Below are positions 26,070 to 35,786 of a stretch of DNA of 64,000 bases, one piece after another. A program made the translations under genes and the position numbers. The stretch is taken from positions 29,633 to 93,632 of the forward strand of contig CAYPHA010000010.1 of the NCBI GenBank assembly GCA_964410215.1, written 5' to 3'. The notes beneath the pieces are model-generated. The model did no database searches and was not told where the DNA came from. It was given only the letters and a program-made list of their open reading frames with translations. The first letter of the stretch is position 1, and each line of letters begins with the position of its first letter. The stretch is from CAYPHA01 sp964410215 (lineage in GTDB: Bacteria > Calditrichota > Calditrichia > Calditrichales > CAYPHA01).

Positions 26070-27140
26070 ATGGGATTGAATATTGCACCCGGTGTTATTA
26101 CCGGAGACCAGGTTCAGGAAGTTTTTAAAGATGCAAAAGAAAACGGGTATGCGCTGCCGGCCATAAATGTTATCGGATCCAGTTCAGTAAACGCCGTAAT
26201 GGAAACGGCCGCAAAGGTCAATTCACCCGTCATTATTCAGTTTTCGAATGGTGGTGCTGTTTTTAATGCCGGTAAAGGACTGAGTAATGAAAACCAGCAG
26301 GCTGCGATTGCCGGTGGTGTTGCAGGCGCTCACCACATACATCACCTTGCTGAGAAATATGGCGCCCGTGTCATCCTGCATACGGACCATGCAGCCCGGA
26401 AACTTCTGCCATGGATAGACGGCCTTCTCGATGTCGGCGAAGCTTTTTTCAAGGAACATGGGAAACCTTTGTACAGTTCGCACATGCTCGATCTTTCGGA
26501 AGAATCGCTGGAAGATAACATTGCCACCTGCAAACAATATCTTGAACGGATGAGCAAAATGAATATGACGCTTGAAATCGAACTCGGTGTTACAGGCGGC
26601 GAGGAAGACGGCGTTGACAATACCGGCATTGACAGTTCCAAGTTGTATACACAGCCTGAGGAGGTTGCTTATGCTTATGAGGAACTGAACAAGGTAAGCC
26701 CGCACTTTACGATAGCTGCCGCATTCGGCAATGTACACGGCGTCTATAAACCCGGGAATGTCAGATTAACACCCAAGATCCTGGATAATTCTCAGAAATT
26801 CATTGAAGAGAAATACAATACACCTGCAAATCCTGTAAATTTCGTATTTCATGGCGGTTCCGGATCGAGTCTTGAAGAAATACGTGAAGCAATCAGTTAT
26901 GGCGTTATAAAAATGAACATCGATACAGACACACAATGGGCTTTCTGGGATGGTGTTCGCGCCTATTACGAGGAATTCAAAGGATATCTGCAGGGACAGA
27001 TCGGTAATCCCGAAGGGGAAGATAAACCCAATAAGAAGAAATACGATCCCCGGGTATGGTTGCGAAAAGCAGAGGAATCCTTTATAGCCCGCGCTAAACA
27101 GGCTTTTGAAGATTTGAATAATATTAACAGGATCGGTTAG
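26070..27140 (+). CDS. fbaA: class II fructose-bisphosphate aldolase
   Basis: 356 residues, the length of the FbaA (type A) subgroup. Zinc-dependent cleavage of fructose 1,6-bisphosphate into the two triose phosphates, or the reverse. Motifs seen: ALPAINVIGSSS near the N-terminus, LHTDHAARK (zinc His and catalytic Asp), LEIELGVTGGEEDG, AAFGNVHGVY (zinc His), FHGGSGSS (zinc His and phosphate loop) and MNIDTDTQWA. A good ribosome-binding site (CAGGAG) precedes the ATG. A strong terminator follows. With the phosphofructokinase 1 kb away it supplies the middle step of glycolysis. Confidence 0.97.
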   Translation: MGLNIAPGVITGDQVQEVFKDAKENGYALPAINVIGSSSVNAVMETAAKVNSPVIIQFSNGGAVFNAGKGLSNENQQAAIAGGVAGAHHIHHLAEKYGARVILHTDHAARKLLPWIDGLLDVGEAFFKEHGKPLYSSHMLDLSEESLEDNIATCKQYLERMSKMNMTLEIELGVTGGEEDGVDNTGIDSSKLYTQPEEVAYAYEELNKVSPHFTIAAAFGNVHGVYKPGNVRLTPKILDNSQKFIEEKYNTPANPVNFVFHGGSGSSLEEIREAISYGVIKMNIDTDTQWAFWDGVRAYYEEFKGYLQGQIGNPEGEDKPNKKKYDPRVWLRKAEESFIARAKQAFEDLNNINRIG

Positions 27141-27148
27141 AAAATTGA

Positions 27149-27175
27149 AAACCCCGTTACCCGACGGGGTTTTTT
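27149..27175. terminator. bidirectional terminator between aldolase and galE
   Basis: Perfect 7-bp stem ACCCCGT / ACGGGGT (27151-27157 and 27164-27170) with T residues on the plus side and an A run on the other, serving the two convergent genes. Confidence 0.92.
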
Positions 27176-27201
27176 ATTTCTCTATTTCTTACCATTCATT
27201 C

Positions 27202-28173
27202 TTATAGATATACAGGTTGCATCGATGAAAAAATCGTTTCCAGATCCGAATACTGTGCCTTCCAGCCGAGACGCTCGAGGGCAAGGGCCGGGCGGGCCAC
27301 CAGTTCCGCCGGATCACCGGGTCTGCGGTCCACAATCTCGTAGTTCGCTTTTCTTCCTGTAACGTCTTCAGCCGCCTTTATCACTTCCAGTACCGTATGT
27401 CCCCTGCCCGTTCCCAGATTAACCGTCAGGTTTTCCTTCCGCTCGCGCAGATATACCATCGCCTGAGCATGTGCCGAAGCGAGATCGTTCACATGAATGT
27501 AATCACGGATGCAGGTTCCGTCCCTGGTTGCGTAATCATCCCCGAATACCTGCATTTCCGGACGTGTACCGGCAAGGTTTTCCATGACAACCGGTGATAA
27601 ATTGGCCGGATTCCGTTCTTTACCCTTTATCCGTCCCTGAATATCGTATCCGGTTGCATTGAAATAGCGCAAAGCGGCATACCGTATTCCTTTAAGCCTG
27701 CTGAACCAGCGCAGGTTTTCCTCAATGGCCAGTTTTGTATAGCCGTAGTAATTTTCAGGGTTCAGGGGATGTTTTTCGTCAATGGGCACATAGTGCGGGC
27801 TGCCGTATACTGCCGCCGATGATGAAAAAATCATTTCCCGGACATCATGCCGTACCATGGCATTGAGCAGGTTAATGGTACCTGAAATATTGTTCGTGGC
27901 ATATTTGGAAGGATTTTTCATTGATTCACCGGCAGCTTTCCAGGCGGCAAAATGAAAGACTGTCTGAATATCATCGGTCAGGGCTGCATCAAGATCCTCC
28001 GTATTCAGGATATCTCCTTCAATGACCCGGGTGACCCCCGGATCAATATTCTCGCGTAATCCAAGTGAGAAATTATCAAAAACGATTACCGCATGTCCTT
28101 TATCACACAATTCCTTTACAATATGACTGCCGATATAACCCGCGCCACCGACCACTAATATGTTATGTTGCAT
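27202..28173 (-). CDS. galE: UDP-glucose 4-epimerase
   Basis: 323 residues. Interconverts UDP-galactose and UDP-glucose with bound NAD. The N-terminal Rossmann motif is GGAGYIGSHIV. The catalytic residues lie in FSSSAAVYG and in YGYTKLAIE (Tyr-x3-Lys). CIRDYIHVNDLA and NLGTGRGHTV are further epimerase signatures. The ATG at 28173 overlaps the galK end by 11 nt and has GAGGA eight bases upstream. It is the last gene of the galactose operon. The family length is normal and nothing looks damaged. Confidence 0.97.
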   Translation of the reverse strand: MQHNILVVGGAGYIGSHIVKELCDKGHAVIVFDNFSLGLRENIDPGVTRVIEGDILNTEDLDAALTDDIQTVFHFAAWKAAGESMKNPSKYATNNISGTINLLNAMVRHDVREMIFSSSAAVYGSPHYVPIDEKHPLNPENYYGYTKLAIEENLRWFSRLKGIRYAALRYFNATGYDIQGRIKGKERNPANLSPVVMENLAGTRPEMQVFGDDYATRDGTCIRDYIHVNDLASAHAQAMVYLRERKENLTVNLGTGRGHTVLEVIKAAEDVTGRKANYEIVDRRPGDPAELVARPALALERLGWKAQYSDLETIFSSMQPVYL

Positions 28174-29401
28174 GGAGTGCGTCCTCAATTTCAGTTTTAT
28201 CCAGTTCACGCGTCCCGTTTTGACGGATTGTAAGTACGTTTACGCATGCTTCTCCGAAAACGGCTTCCATATACGGGATGTAACCGGCCACGGCCTGCTC
28301 CGGTAAAAAGGTCAGAATTGTGCCGGCGAATCCGCCGCCATGCACGCGGCAGGCCCCTTCACCGGTTCTCCGGATGTAATCCTCGGTCAATGCCAGCGCC
28401 ACCGTTATACCCTGCTCCTTGACATTTTTCGTCGCATACACATTCTGCAGCCATTTAAAGGATGAATTACCGGACGCATTGACCTTTTCCAGAAAGGACT
28501 GAAAACGCTCTGCTTCCAGGTCTTCAACCTGTTGCAGAACACGTTCATTTTCATGAAAAAAATGATAGGCACGAAGTGCGGCACGATCTCCCAGCTGTTC
28601 ACGGATCCTTTTAAAATTCGACTGGATATCAGCCAGAGAAAGTTCACGGCAGACTCTTTTGTTAAAAAGCCCGGCCACCGCCTTCATTTCCTCCGGAACC
28701 GCGGCATAATCCGCTGTCAGGTCGGCGTGATTTCCGCCTGTATCCACGACAAGTAAACGGTAGTTCTGTTGATCAAAATCAAAATTCACCTTTTTTACTA
28801 CCGCTTTACCCGGATCGGCAAAATCGATAGAAATAATACCACCGACCGCACAGGCCATCTGATCCATCAAACCACATGGTTTACCGAAATACCTGTTTTC
28901 GGCATACTGCCCGGTTTTAGCAATTTCCTGTGGCGGAATCTGACCTTCGTTAAAAAGGGCGCTGAAAACGGTACCGAACAGCACTTCAACGGAAGCGGAT
29001 GAACTCAATCCTGATCCCGGTAAAACATCGCTGGTCATACAGGCATCAAAACCACCCGTCTTCCACCCCTTTTCCTTCAGTCCCGCTGCAACACCGCGAA
29101 TCAAAGCCGATGTCGTTCCCTTCTCCTGCCCGGCCACGGCAGTACTACCGGTGTCTATTACAAACGGTGTATTAAATCCTTCCGAATGCAACGTGACGGT
29201 CGAATTACCTGACGGTGCCGCCACCGCGATGGAATCAAGATTGATGCTTGCCGCCAGTACACGGCCATGATTATGGTCCGTATGGTTTCCACCTATCTCC
29301 GTTCTGCCGGGAGTTGAGAAATAGCGACGTTTTTTTTCACCGAACAGGCTGATAAACCTGCTGTCCAGTCGCCTGATCCGATCGGCTTGCCCTTTTTCCA
29401 T
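28163..29401 (-). CDS. galK: galactokinase
   Basis: 412 residues. GHMP kinase that makes galactose 1-phosphate. Diagnostic features are GRTEIGGNHTDHNHG near residue 30 (sugar recognition, with the His-Thr-Asp-His-Asn variant), the ATP loop GSGLSSSASVEV, the MDQMACAVGG segment, and a late GGGFAGT motif. It lies between the symporter and galE. The expected partner galactose-1-phosphate uridylyltransferase (galT) is absent from the operon and from the rest of the window. ATG at 29401 has GGAG nine bases upstream. Confidence 0.96.
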   Translation of the reverse strand: MEKGQADRIRRLDSRFISLFGEKKRRYFSTPGRTEIGGNHTDHNHGRVLAASINLDSIAVAAPSGNSTVTLHSEGFNTPFVIDTGSTAVAGQEKGTTSALIRGVAAGLKEKGWKTGGFDACMTSDVLPGSGLSSSASVEVLFGTVFSALFNEGQIPPQEIAKTGQYAENRYFGKPCGLMDQMACAVGGIISIDFADPGKAVVKKVNFDFDQQNYRLLVVDTGGNHADLTADYAAVPEEMKAVAGLFNKRVCRELSLADIQSNFKRIREQLGDRAALRAYHFFHENERVLQQVEDLEAERFQSFLEKVNASGNSSFKWLQNVYATKNVKEQGITVALALTEDYIRRTGEGACRVHGGGFAGTILTFLPEQAVAGYIPYMEAVFGEACVNVLTIRQNGTRELDKTEIEDALHAT

Positions 29402-29431
29402 TGTATTAATCTCCGTTTCGCCAGTTATCGC

Positions 29432-31069
29432 TTACCAGAATACCGTATACAGAAATGCCAGAATGATTACAATAATATAAGCACTTATATTAAACACCCT
29501 TCCCGTTTTGAAAGTTTCTGCCGTCAGGATGATAGCTTTTGGATCATCATCGTTCCGGGAAGTGCTGATACTGATACCGGCAATAAGGACCATCGTAATC
29601 AGCAGCGTATAGAACATCTGGTCCATCCATGGCAGATCCACCGCCGGTAATTTCAATAACAGGGCCACCGGTATGGACGCGATAACGCCGTATATTGCTC
29701 CTCTGCTGTTTGTTTTTTTCCAGAATAATCCCATCAAAAATACAGCAAGAATACCGGGGCTGACCAGCCCGGTATATTCCTGGATATACTGGAACATCTG
29801 GGGGACATTTCCCAGAAGCGGCGCAACAAACCCGGCTATAACGAGTGCAACACCCGCTGTAATTCTACCCGTATTTACAATCGTTCTTTCCGAGGCGTCG
29901 GGACGGATATACGGTTTAAAAATGTCCATCGTAAAAATCGTCGATGTGGAATTCAGCATGGAGGCCAGCGAGGATACGATAGCAGCAACCAGAGCAGCGA
30001 TAACAACGCCCTTCAGACCAACGGGTATGAAAACACTGATCAGCCAGGGTAAGGCTTTATCGTAATTTATACTGCCGTCCACTTTGGTAAAGGCCTCATA
30101 AACGCCTGCGATTTCCGCTGTTCCTGCCGGCTGTGTGTACATGACATACGCGATAATTCCCGGTATCACGACGATCAGGGGAATAATCAGTTTCAGAAAA
30201 GCGGCAAAAACCAGACCGCGCTGTGCTTCCTGAATCGATTTGGCAGCCAATGCCCGTTGAATGATATACTGGTTAAATCCCCAGTAATACAAATTAGCAA
30301 CCCACATTCCGCCAATTAACACGGCAATACCCGGCAGATTAAAATATTCCGGGTTACTTCGGTCCAGAATCATATGAAACTTATCGGAAGCTACGGTATA
30401 GACATGGTCAAGCCCGTTGAAGAGACCCCCTTCCGGTGTGACATGCTGCAGAGCCAGAATCGTTGTGATCAAACCGCCAATCACCAGCATCGCCACCTGC
30501 ACGACATCAGTCCATGCCACCGCCGATAACCCGCCGTATAAAGAATAAGCGGCGGCGATCATGCTCAATCCGATTATGGAATATATGATCAGACCGCCAT
30601 CACCTGTTCCGACGATGGTGTCAATAGCCTTTGCCCCAAGAAACAATACAGACGTTAAATTCACGAAAATGAACAGGGCGATCCAGAAAATGGCCAGAAT
30701 CGTCTTGAGATTCGTATTGAACCGCTGTTCAATAAATTCCGGGATGGTATACAGTTTTTTTTCTATAAAAACGGGCATGAAATATTTTGCCACAAGAACG
30801 AGAGTAATCGCCGCCATCCATTCATAGGACGCAATAGCCAGCCCTATGGCAAATCCTGAACCGGACATGCCGATGAACTGCTCTGCGGATATGTTCGCGG
30901 CAATAAGCGACGCGCCGATTGCCCACCAGGGCAGTGACTTTCCCGCCAGAAAATAATCTTCGGAATTCTTCTCATGCCCTTTTTTGCTGCGGGAAACCCA
31001 TAATCCCAAACCTACAATGAACAGGATATACCCGAAAAAGACGATAAAATCCACTGTCGAAAACTGCAT
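29432..31069 (-). CDS. sodium/sugar symporter, SSS family
   Basis: 545 residues with the many membrane helices expected of the SSS fold. Family phrases include DYFLAGKSLPWWAIGASLIAANISAEQ, the sugar/sodium-binding segment near the N-terminus, and YGGLSAVAWTDVVQ. Because it lies between lacZ and galK it most likely imports galactose (or glucose plus galactose) released outside or in the periplasm by the beta-galactosidase. The ATG at 31069 has AGGGGA upstream. Two more SSS transporters are at 49322-51123 and 51163-52917; the latter is the closer match by eye. Confidence 0.94.
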   Translation of the reverse strand: MQFSTVDFIVFFGYILFIVGLGLWVSRSKKGHEKNSEDYFLAGKSLPWWAIGASLIAANISAEQFIGMSGSGFAIGLAIASYEWMAAITLVLVAKYFMPVFIEKKLYTIPEFIEQRFNTNLKTILAIFWIALFIFVNLTSVLFLGAKAIDTIVGTGDGGLIIYSIIGLSMIAAAYSLYGGLSAVAWTDVVQVAMLVIGGLITTILALQHVTPEGGLFNGLDHVYTVASDKFHMILDRSNPEYFNLPGIAVLIGGMWVANLYYWGFNQYIIQRALAAKSIQEAQRGLVFAAFLKLIIPLIVVIPGIIAYVMYTQPAGTAEIAGVYEAFTKVDGSINYDKALPWLISVFIPVGLKGVVIAALVAAIVSSLASMLNSTSTIFTMDIFKPYIRPDASERTIVNTGRITAGVALVIAGFVAPLLGNVPQMFQYIQEYTGLVSPGILAVFLMGLFWKKTNSRGAIYGVIASIPVALLLKLPAVDLPWMDQMFYTLLITMVLIAGISISTSRNDDDPKAIILTAETFKTGRVFNISAYIIVIILAFLYTVFW

Positions 31070-31157
31070 ACCAGATTCCCCTAGTTGATATAAAATTTAC
31101 AAAGTATAGTAAATGTGCGATTTTGTTTCAACTTTCACTGAGAAATTTTCCCGATTG

Positions 31158-34100
31158 TTACCGTAATTGCCGGCTCAACTCCATTTCCGGCGTTTCATTA
31201 CGAGAAAATCCGGCCATACGAAAGTGGTACCGATAGCTCTGCTCTTTCAACCGGAATTCCTCATGCGGCGCCGCATTCCAGCTCCAGCTGTCGTCACCGC
31301 CCAAGCCACTCTGCCGGTAATCGATGTTAACAAACACCTCGTCGTGTTTCGGAACAGCGAACAGGTAGCGCTTACCTTCTAATTCATCATTACGGTAATG
31401 TTTGGCTGTTACGTTGACGAGCGGTAATCCGGTAAATAATAAGCCGACCCCTTTGTCATTGGTCAGACTGGCCCAGCGTACATCACTTTTATTTCCACTT
31501 TCCTGTGGACGTGAATAAGTAAAAAACTGATCATCCACGTCACCTTCATACACCCCCACATGCGCACCGTGTTTACGATCCCAGTAAGATTCATGCGGAC
31601 CGCGTCCATACCATTTCATCTTGTCATAACCGGCAGGCATCACCATTTGCATGCCGAACCGCGGCATAATGGCCCGTTTTTCCCGTGCCGTTTCATAGGC
31701 CATGCTGACGTCTACCACACCGGATGCATGAACCGTGTAGGTCACATCGAGTTCGGCATCGATAGCCCGTTCGGGCAGCTTTCCTTTAAACTGCACACTG
31801 ATTTCCTTATCGGATACATTATCGATGTGCACTTCGCGAACCAGCCAGGTTTTGGCGGCATGCTTCCAGGCAAGAGCGTTTTCATATATCCGCCAGCCCA
31901 GCCGGTCATTGTCCACCGGTACGCGCCAGAAATCGGGTAACAACGGTTCCGCAACCATTTCGGAATCCTTGAAACGATATGATATCAGTGCACCCCGGGT
32001 CTTGCCAAACGCCACCCGGAACACCTCATTCCAAATCTGTATACGATTTCCGGCTTCTTCAAATTTCAGAGGTTTTGAATCGGATAGCACTCTCCTCACA
32101 TCCGCTGTTTCCACCGGGATACGAAACTGTTCGTAGGCAAGTTCATGTCCTTTTGATCCCCAGGGTGTATCCTCTTTTAACCGGAAGGAGAAATTAACCC
32201 AGTATTCGGCACCGGCTTGTGGTTTGTCGATTGAAACCGGCAGTTTCAGCTCACGACTTTCGCCAGCCTTCAAACCGCTGACATCCAGAGCCCCTGTTTT
32301 TAGCGACGTTGCATCTGCCATCAGCTCCCAGGATCCCTCGAGGTGATCGAGCGTTATAAAATCGTAAGCATTGACCAGGCGGAAAACATCTTTTTCAGGA
32401 TTTACTGCCTTAACCTTCACAGGCTGCTGAAGATATTTCACTTCCATCAATCCCGGATGCGGCGTACGATCGGCACTGACCAGACCGTTCATACAGAAAT
32501 TGTCATCGGTAGCCACACCCGCCGGCCCATAGTCTCCGCCATAGGCGAAATATTCTTTTCCGTCCGCTGTCGTTTCCAGTAAGCCCTGGTCAACCCAATC
32601 CCAGATAAAGCCGCCCTGTAAAGACGGATATTTTTCAAAGGCTTCCCAGTATTTAAAAAGATTACCATTACTGTTCCCCATCGCATGGGAATACTCACAC
32701 AGAATCAGAGGACGATCGGGATCGGACTCGGCATATTCGATAATATGCTCCACCCGGCTGTACATGGGACTGACGATATCCACATGCGGACGCCGGCCGG
32801 CGCGCTCATAGTGAACCGGACGGGACGGATCACGCCCTTTGATCCACTCGGAACAGGCTTCGAAGTTCGTTCCGTCTCCAGCTTCGTTTCCCATGGACCA
32901 GATAATCACGGATGGATGATTTTTGTCCCGTTCCACCATGGCCTGAATGCGCTCGAGATGCGCCTGTTTCCATTCCGGTTTATTAGCCAGTGTTTTATCC
33001 GGATCATAACCATAACCGTGTGACTCGATGTTCGCCTCATCGATCACATAGAGACCGTATTCATCACAGAGCGCGTACCAGATTGGATCGTTTGGATAAT
33101 GACTGGTTCGCACGGCATTGATATTATTCTGCTTCATCAACATAATATCCTGAATCATTGACTCCCGGGTAACCACGTGTCCGCTAACCGGATCATGCTC
33201 ATGACGGTTCACTCCTTTTAACAGTAGGGCTTTCCCGTTCACCAGAAGCTGTCCATTCGCTATTTTCACGGTTCGAAATCCGACTTTTTGCCTGACAACC
33301 TGGAGAACAGTCCCGCCATCGTCCTTCAGCACCAGCACTAAATCGTATAACACCGGTTTCTCTGCGGACCACGTTTTCACCTGTTTAACTTCTTCCCGAA
33401 ACGTGACGGGTATCTCGGCACCGGCATCTAACGTCAGCGACTTTTCCATTTCGTATAATACATCCCGTCCGACATCAAAAAGCTTAGCTTCCAATGTAAC
33501 AGCCTTTTTTCCTTCTTGTTTTTCATTCTGTAGGATAACCTCCGCATCCAGTTGTCCGTTACTGTAATCGCTGCTCAGTTCCGTGTTCACAAACAGGTCC
33601 CTGAACCGAACGGATGGCGTTACAAACAGATAGACATCGCGCTCTATGCCGCTTAAACGCCAGAAATCCTGATCCTCCAGGTAGCTCCCGTCGCACCAGC
33701 GGAAGACCTGCAACGCCAGATCATTCTTACCCTCTTTGATATAGCGGGTTATATTAAACTCGGCCGGCATTTTACTGTCTTCGTGGTAGCCGACTTTTTC
33801 CCCGTTTACCCAGATATAAAAGGCCGAATTAACCCCTGCAAAATGGATAAAAATCTGCCTATGCTTCCAGTTTTCAGGAATTTCGAAAACATGACGATAC
33901 GATCCGACAGGATTAAAATCTTTTGGAACGAACGGCTGATTCATGGGGAACGGATACGGAACATTGGAATAAATCGGATAATCATATCCGTGTCTCTGCC
34001 AGTCAGAAGGCACCGGCAGATCATCCCACTCACTGTAATCATAATCGGTATTATAAAAATCTTCGGGGCGCTGAGAGGGATTTTCCGACCAGTGAAATTT

Positions 34101-34301
34101 CCAGGTGCCGTTTAACAGGATGAAATTTTCTGATTTACGGATGTCACCTGCAAACGCTGCATCGACATCTTCAAAAGGCTTCAGGGTGGCATGTGGTGGT
34201 TCCGTATTAATCTGATTAACCGCCGGATTTTCCCAGTCAACTGATTGTGAATACACCATTACAGATAAACCCATTACTAAAAATGTGACATACTTTAACA
34301 T
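31158..34301 (-). CDS. lacZ: secreted beta-galactosidase, GH2 family
   Basis: 1047 residues with a signal peptide of about 18 residues (ending MVYSQ), so the enzyme acts outside the cytoplasm. Domain order: GH2 sugar-binding (about 50-220), immunoglobulin-like (about 225-335), catalytic barrel (about 340-640), a middle beta domain, and the C-terminal bgal-small domain. The acid/base Glu is in WSMGNEAG near 471 and the nucleophile Glu in LCEYSHAMGN near 534. RTSHYPNDP and the tryptophan-rich QGGFIWDWVDQG are further LacZ hallmarks. It would release galactose from lactose or from plant or algal galactosides, and the product would be imported by the adjacent symporter. AGGAG precedes the start at 34301 at a slightly long distance. 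Confidence 0.97.
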   Translation of the reverse strand: MLKYVTFLVMGLSVMVYSQSVDWENPAVNQINTEPPHATLKPFEDVDAAFAGDIRKSENFILLNGTWKFHWSENPSQRPEDFYNTDYDYSEWDDLPVPSDWQRHGYDYPIYSNVPYPFPMNQPFVPKDFNPVGSYRHVFEIPENWKHRQIFIHFAGVNSAFYIWVNGEKVGYHEDSKMPAEFNITRYIKEGKNDLALQVFRWCDGSYLEDQDFWRLSGIERDVYLFVTPSVRFRDLFVNTELSSDYSNGQLDAEVILQNEKQEGKKAVTLEAKLFDVGRDVLYEMEKSLTLDAGAEIPVTFREEVKQVKTWSAEKPVLYDLVLVLKDDGGTVLQVVRQKVGFRTVKIANGQLLVNGKALLLKGVNRHEHDPVSGHVVTRESMIQDIMLMKQNNINAVRTSHYPNDPIWYALCDEYGLYVIDEANIESHGYGYDPDKTLANKPEWKQAHLERIQAMVERDKNHPSVIIWSMGNEAGDGTNFEACSEWIKGRDPSRPVHYERAGRRPHVDIVSPMYSRVEHIIEYAESDPDRPLILCEYSHAMGNSNGNLFKYWEAFEKYPSLQGGFIWDWVDQGLLETTADGKEYFAYGGDYGPAGVATDDNFCMNGLVSADRTPHPGLMEVKYLQQPVKVKAVNPEKDVFRLVNAYDFITLDHLEGSWELMADATSLKTGALDVSGLKAGESRELKLPVSIDKPQAGAEYWVNFSFRLKEDTPWGSKGHELAYEQFRIPVETADVRRVLSDSKPLKFEEAGNRIQIWNEVFRVAFGKTRGALISYRFKDSEMVAEPLLPDFWRVPVDNDRLGWRIYENALAWKHAAKTWLVREVHIDNVSDKEISVQFKGKLPERAIDAELDVTYTVHASGVVDVSMAYETAREKRAIMPRFGMQMVMPAGYDKMKWYGRGPHESYWDRKHGAHVGVYEGDVDDQFFTYSRPQESGNKSDVRWASLTNDKGVGLLFTGLPLVNVTAKHYRNDELEGKRYLFAVPKHDEVFVNIDYRQSGLGGDDSWSWNAAPHEEFRLKEQSYRYHFRMAGFSRNETPEMELSRQLR

Positions 34302-34370
34302 AATAACGCGTTCTCCTGATTCTGTTAAAAAATCTATTCATAAGACATGTGTCATTCTATTTATTCGTTT

Positions 34371-34544
34371 TTACGCCGGTGTATTTAACGATGACAAATG
34401 TGATATCATCATTTTGCGGATCATTTTCCTACAATGTGTGAAAAAATCTGGCATCCAGTCCCCCAGCTCCGCATCGTTCACAGAATGACATCGGAACAGG
34501 AAACAGGTAAAACCGAGCAGTGCGCAGAGAAAGATTCGTTTCAT
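34371..34544 (-). CDS. tiny ORF between galM and lacZ
   Basis: 57 residues. Supported by GGAG five bases before the ATG and by a signal-like N-terminus, MKRIFLCALLGFTCFLF, followed by RCHS. The mature part would be only about 35 residues and has no recognisable motif. It sits 21 nt downstream of galM on the same strand. It may be a genuine small exported peptide, or the surviving 5' end of a lost lipoprotein or hydrolase gene. I cannot tell these apart by eye. Confidence 0.4.
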   Translation of the reverse strand: MKRIFLCALLGFTCFLFRCHSVNDAELGDWMPDFFTHCRKMIRKMMISHLSSLNTPA

Positions 34545-34565
34545 ACCATCTCCGCAATTTCAAGA

Positions 34566-35627
34566 CTATCGCACTGAGAATTTATAAACTGTTGTTTTTC
34601 TATAGATCTCTCCTGGTCGCAGAACGACATCAGGAAAATTGTCATGGTTAATCGCATCCGGAAAACGCTGCATTTCCAGACACAAAGCCGAGCGAAACGG
34701 ATATTTTTTCCCGTTTTTGCCCTGGCTGCTTCCATCCAGAAAATTACCCGCATAGAACTGCATACCGGGATCCGTTGAAAATACTTCCAGAAATCGTCCG
34801 CTGCGTTCTTCATACAACGTGGCGGCAGGCTTCAATGTACCGTCATACCCTTTTACCACCCAGTTATGATCGTACCCGTTGCCGAACCGCAATTGTTCAT
34901 CATCTTTGTTTATATCCCTTCCGACCTGTTTCGCAACACGGAAATCAAAATACGTATCCTGAACAGACCGGATTTCACCGGTAGGGATAAGCTGATCTGA
35001 TATCGGTGTAAAGGAGTCCGCATTGATAGACAACAGGTGATCGAGGATGGTATCTGCTTCATGACCGGACAGGTTGAAATAGGAATGGTGTGTAAAATTT
35101 ACCAGGGTCGGTGCATCGGTTGTCGCCTCGTAATCGATACGGAGTTCCTTTCCATGTGTCCATGTAAAAACAACCTGCGCATTCAGGTTACCCGGGTAAT
35201 TTTCCTCTCCATCCCTGCTCCGGTACGTAAATTTCACGGCAGGACCGTCATCCGATTCCAGCACGGCAGCTTTCCACAGGACCTTGTTAAAACCGTTAAC
35301 GCCACCATGCAGATGGTTTGGACCATTATTCCTTGCGACATGAAACTGTTTTCCATCGATAAAGAACGTCCCTTTCGCTATGCGATTGGCACACCTTCCG
35401 ATTGTAGCCCCTAAATAGAGCGTATCATGGATATAACCATCCAAATCATCGTAACCCAGCACAATATCTGTAAATTTTTCACCGCGGTCAGGCGTATACA
35501 ATGAGACAACCGTGGCACCAAAATTAGTGATTTTTACCGACCACCCGTCATCATTTTCCAGTGTATACATATCCGCTTTCCTGCCGTCCGGCATCATTCC
35601 AAAAATGTCCTTCTTAATACCCGCCAT
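34566..35627 (-). CDS. galM: aldose 1-epimerase (mutarotase)
   Basis: 353 residues. Interconverts the anomers of galactose and glucose so that galactokinase receives the alpha form. Motifs: GRCANRIAKGTF, HLHGGVNGFNKVLW (a catalytic His), NFTHHSYFNLSG (a second catalytic His), and the late LCLEMQRFPDA with the catalytic Glu region. The sequence starts without a signal peptide, so it is cytoplasmic. It is the first gene of the operon that continues through lacZ, the symporter, galK and galE. AAGGGA lies upstream of the ATG. Confidence 0.96.
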   Translation of the reverse strand: MAGIKKDIFGMMPDGRKADMYTLENDDGWSVKITNFGATVVSLYTPDRGEKFTDIVLGYDDLDGYIHDTLYLGATIGRCANRIAKGTFFIDGKQFHVARNNGPNHLHGGVNGFNKVLWKAAVLESDDGPAVKFTYRSRDGEENYPGNLNAQVVFTWTHGKELRIDYEATTDAPTLVNFTHHSYFNLSGHEADTILDHLLSINADSFTPISDQLIPTGEIRSVQDTYFDFRVAKQVGRDINKDDEQLRFGNGYDHNWVVKGYDGTLKPAATLYEERSGRFLEVFSTDPGMQFYAGNFLDGSSQGKNGKKYPFRSALCLEMQRFPDAINHDNFPDVVLRPGEIYRKTTVYKFSVR

Positions 35628-35693
35628 AGGATATAATCCCTTTATAAATATATTGAATTCAAAATATTTGGAAATGTCGATTCAGTCAGAAGA

Positions 35694-35731
35694 ATTATAA
35701 AGATATAGAACAATTGGATTAATTCCAATTG
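35694..35731 (-). promoter_or_regulatory. probable promoter and operator of the galactose operon
   Basis: A 21-bp inverted repeat with 8-bp arms (CAATTGGA / TCCAATTG, 35711-35731) lies about 85 bp upstream of galM. A perfect TATAAT -10 box is on the minus strand at 35699-35694. A weak -35 (TTAATC) 17 bp upstream of it falls inside the repeat, so a bound repressor would block it. No regulator gene is adjacent. Confidence 0.5.
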
Positions 35732-35786
35732 GAAATAATGAAATGGGTTTCTAAAATAGGAGGTTTCTTCATGCGGATCATTGTCT

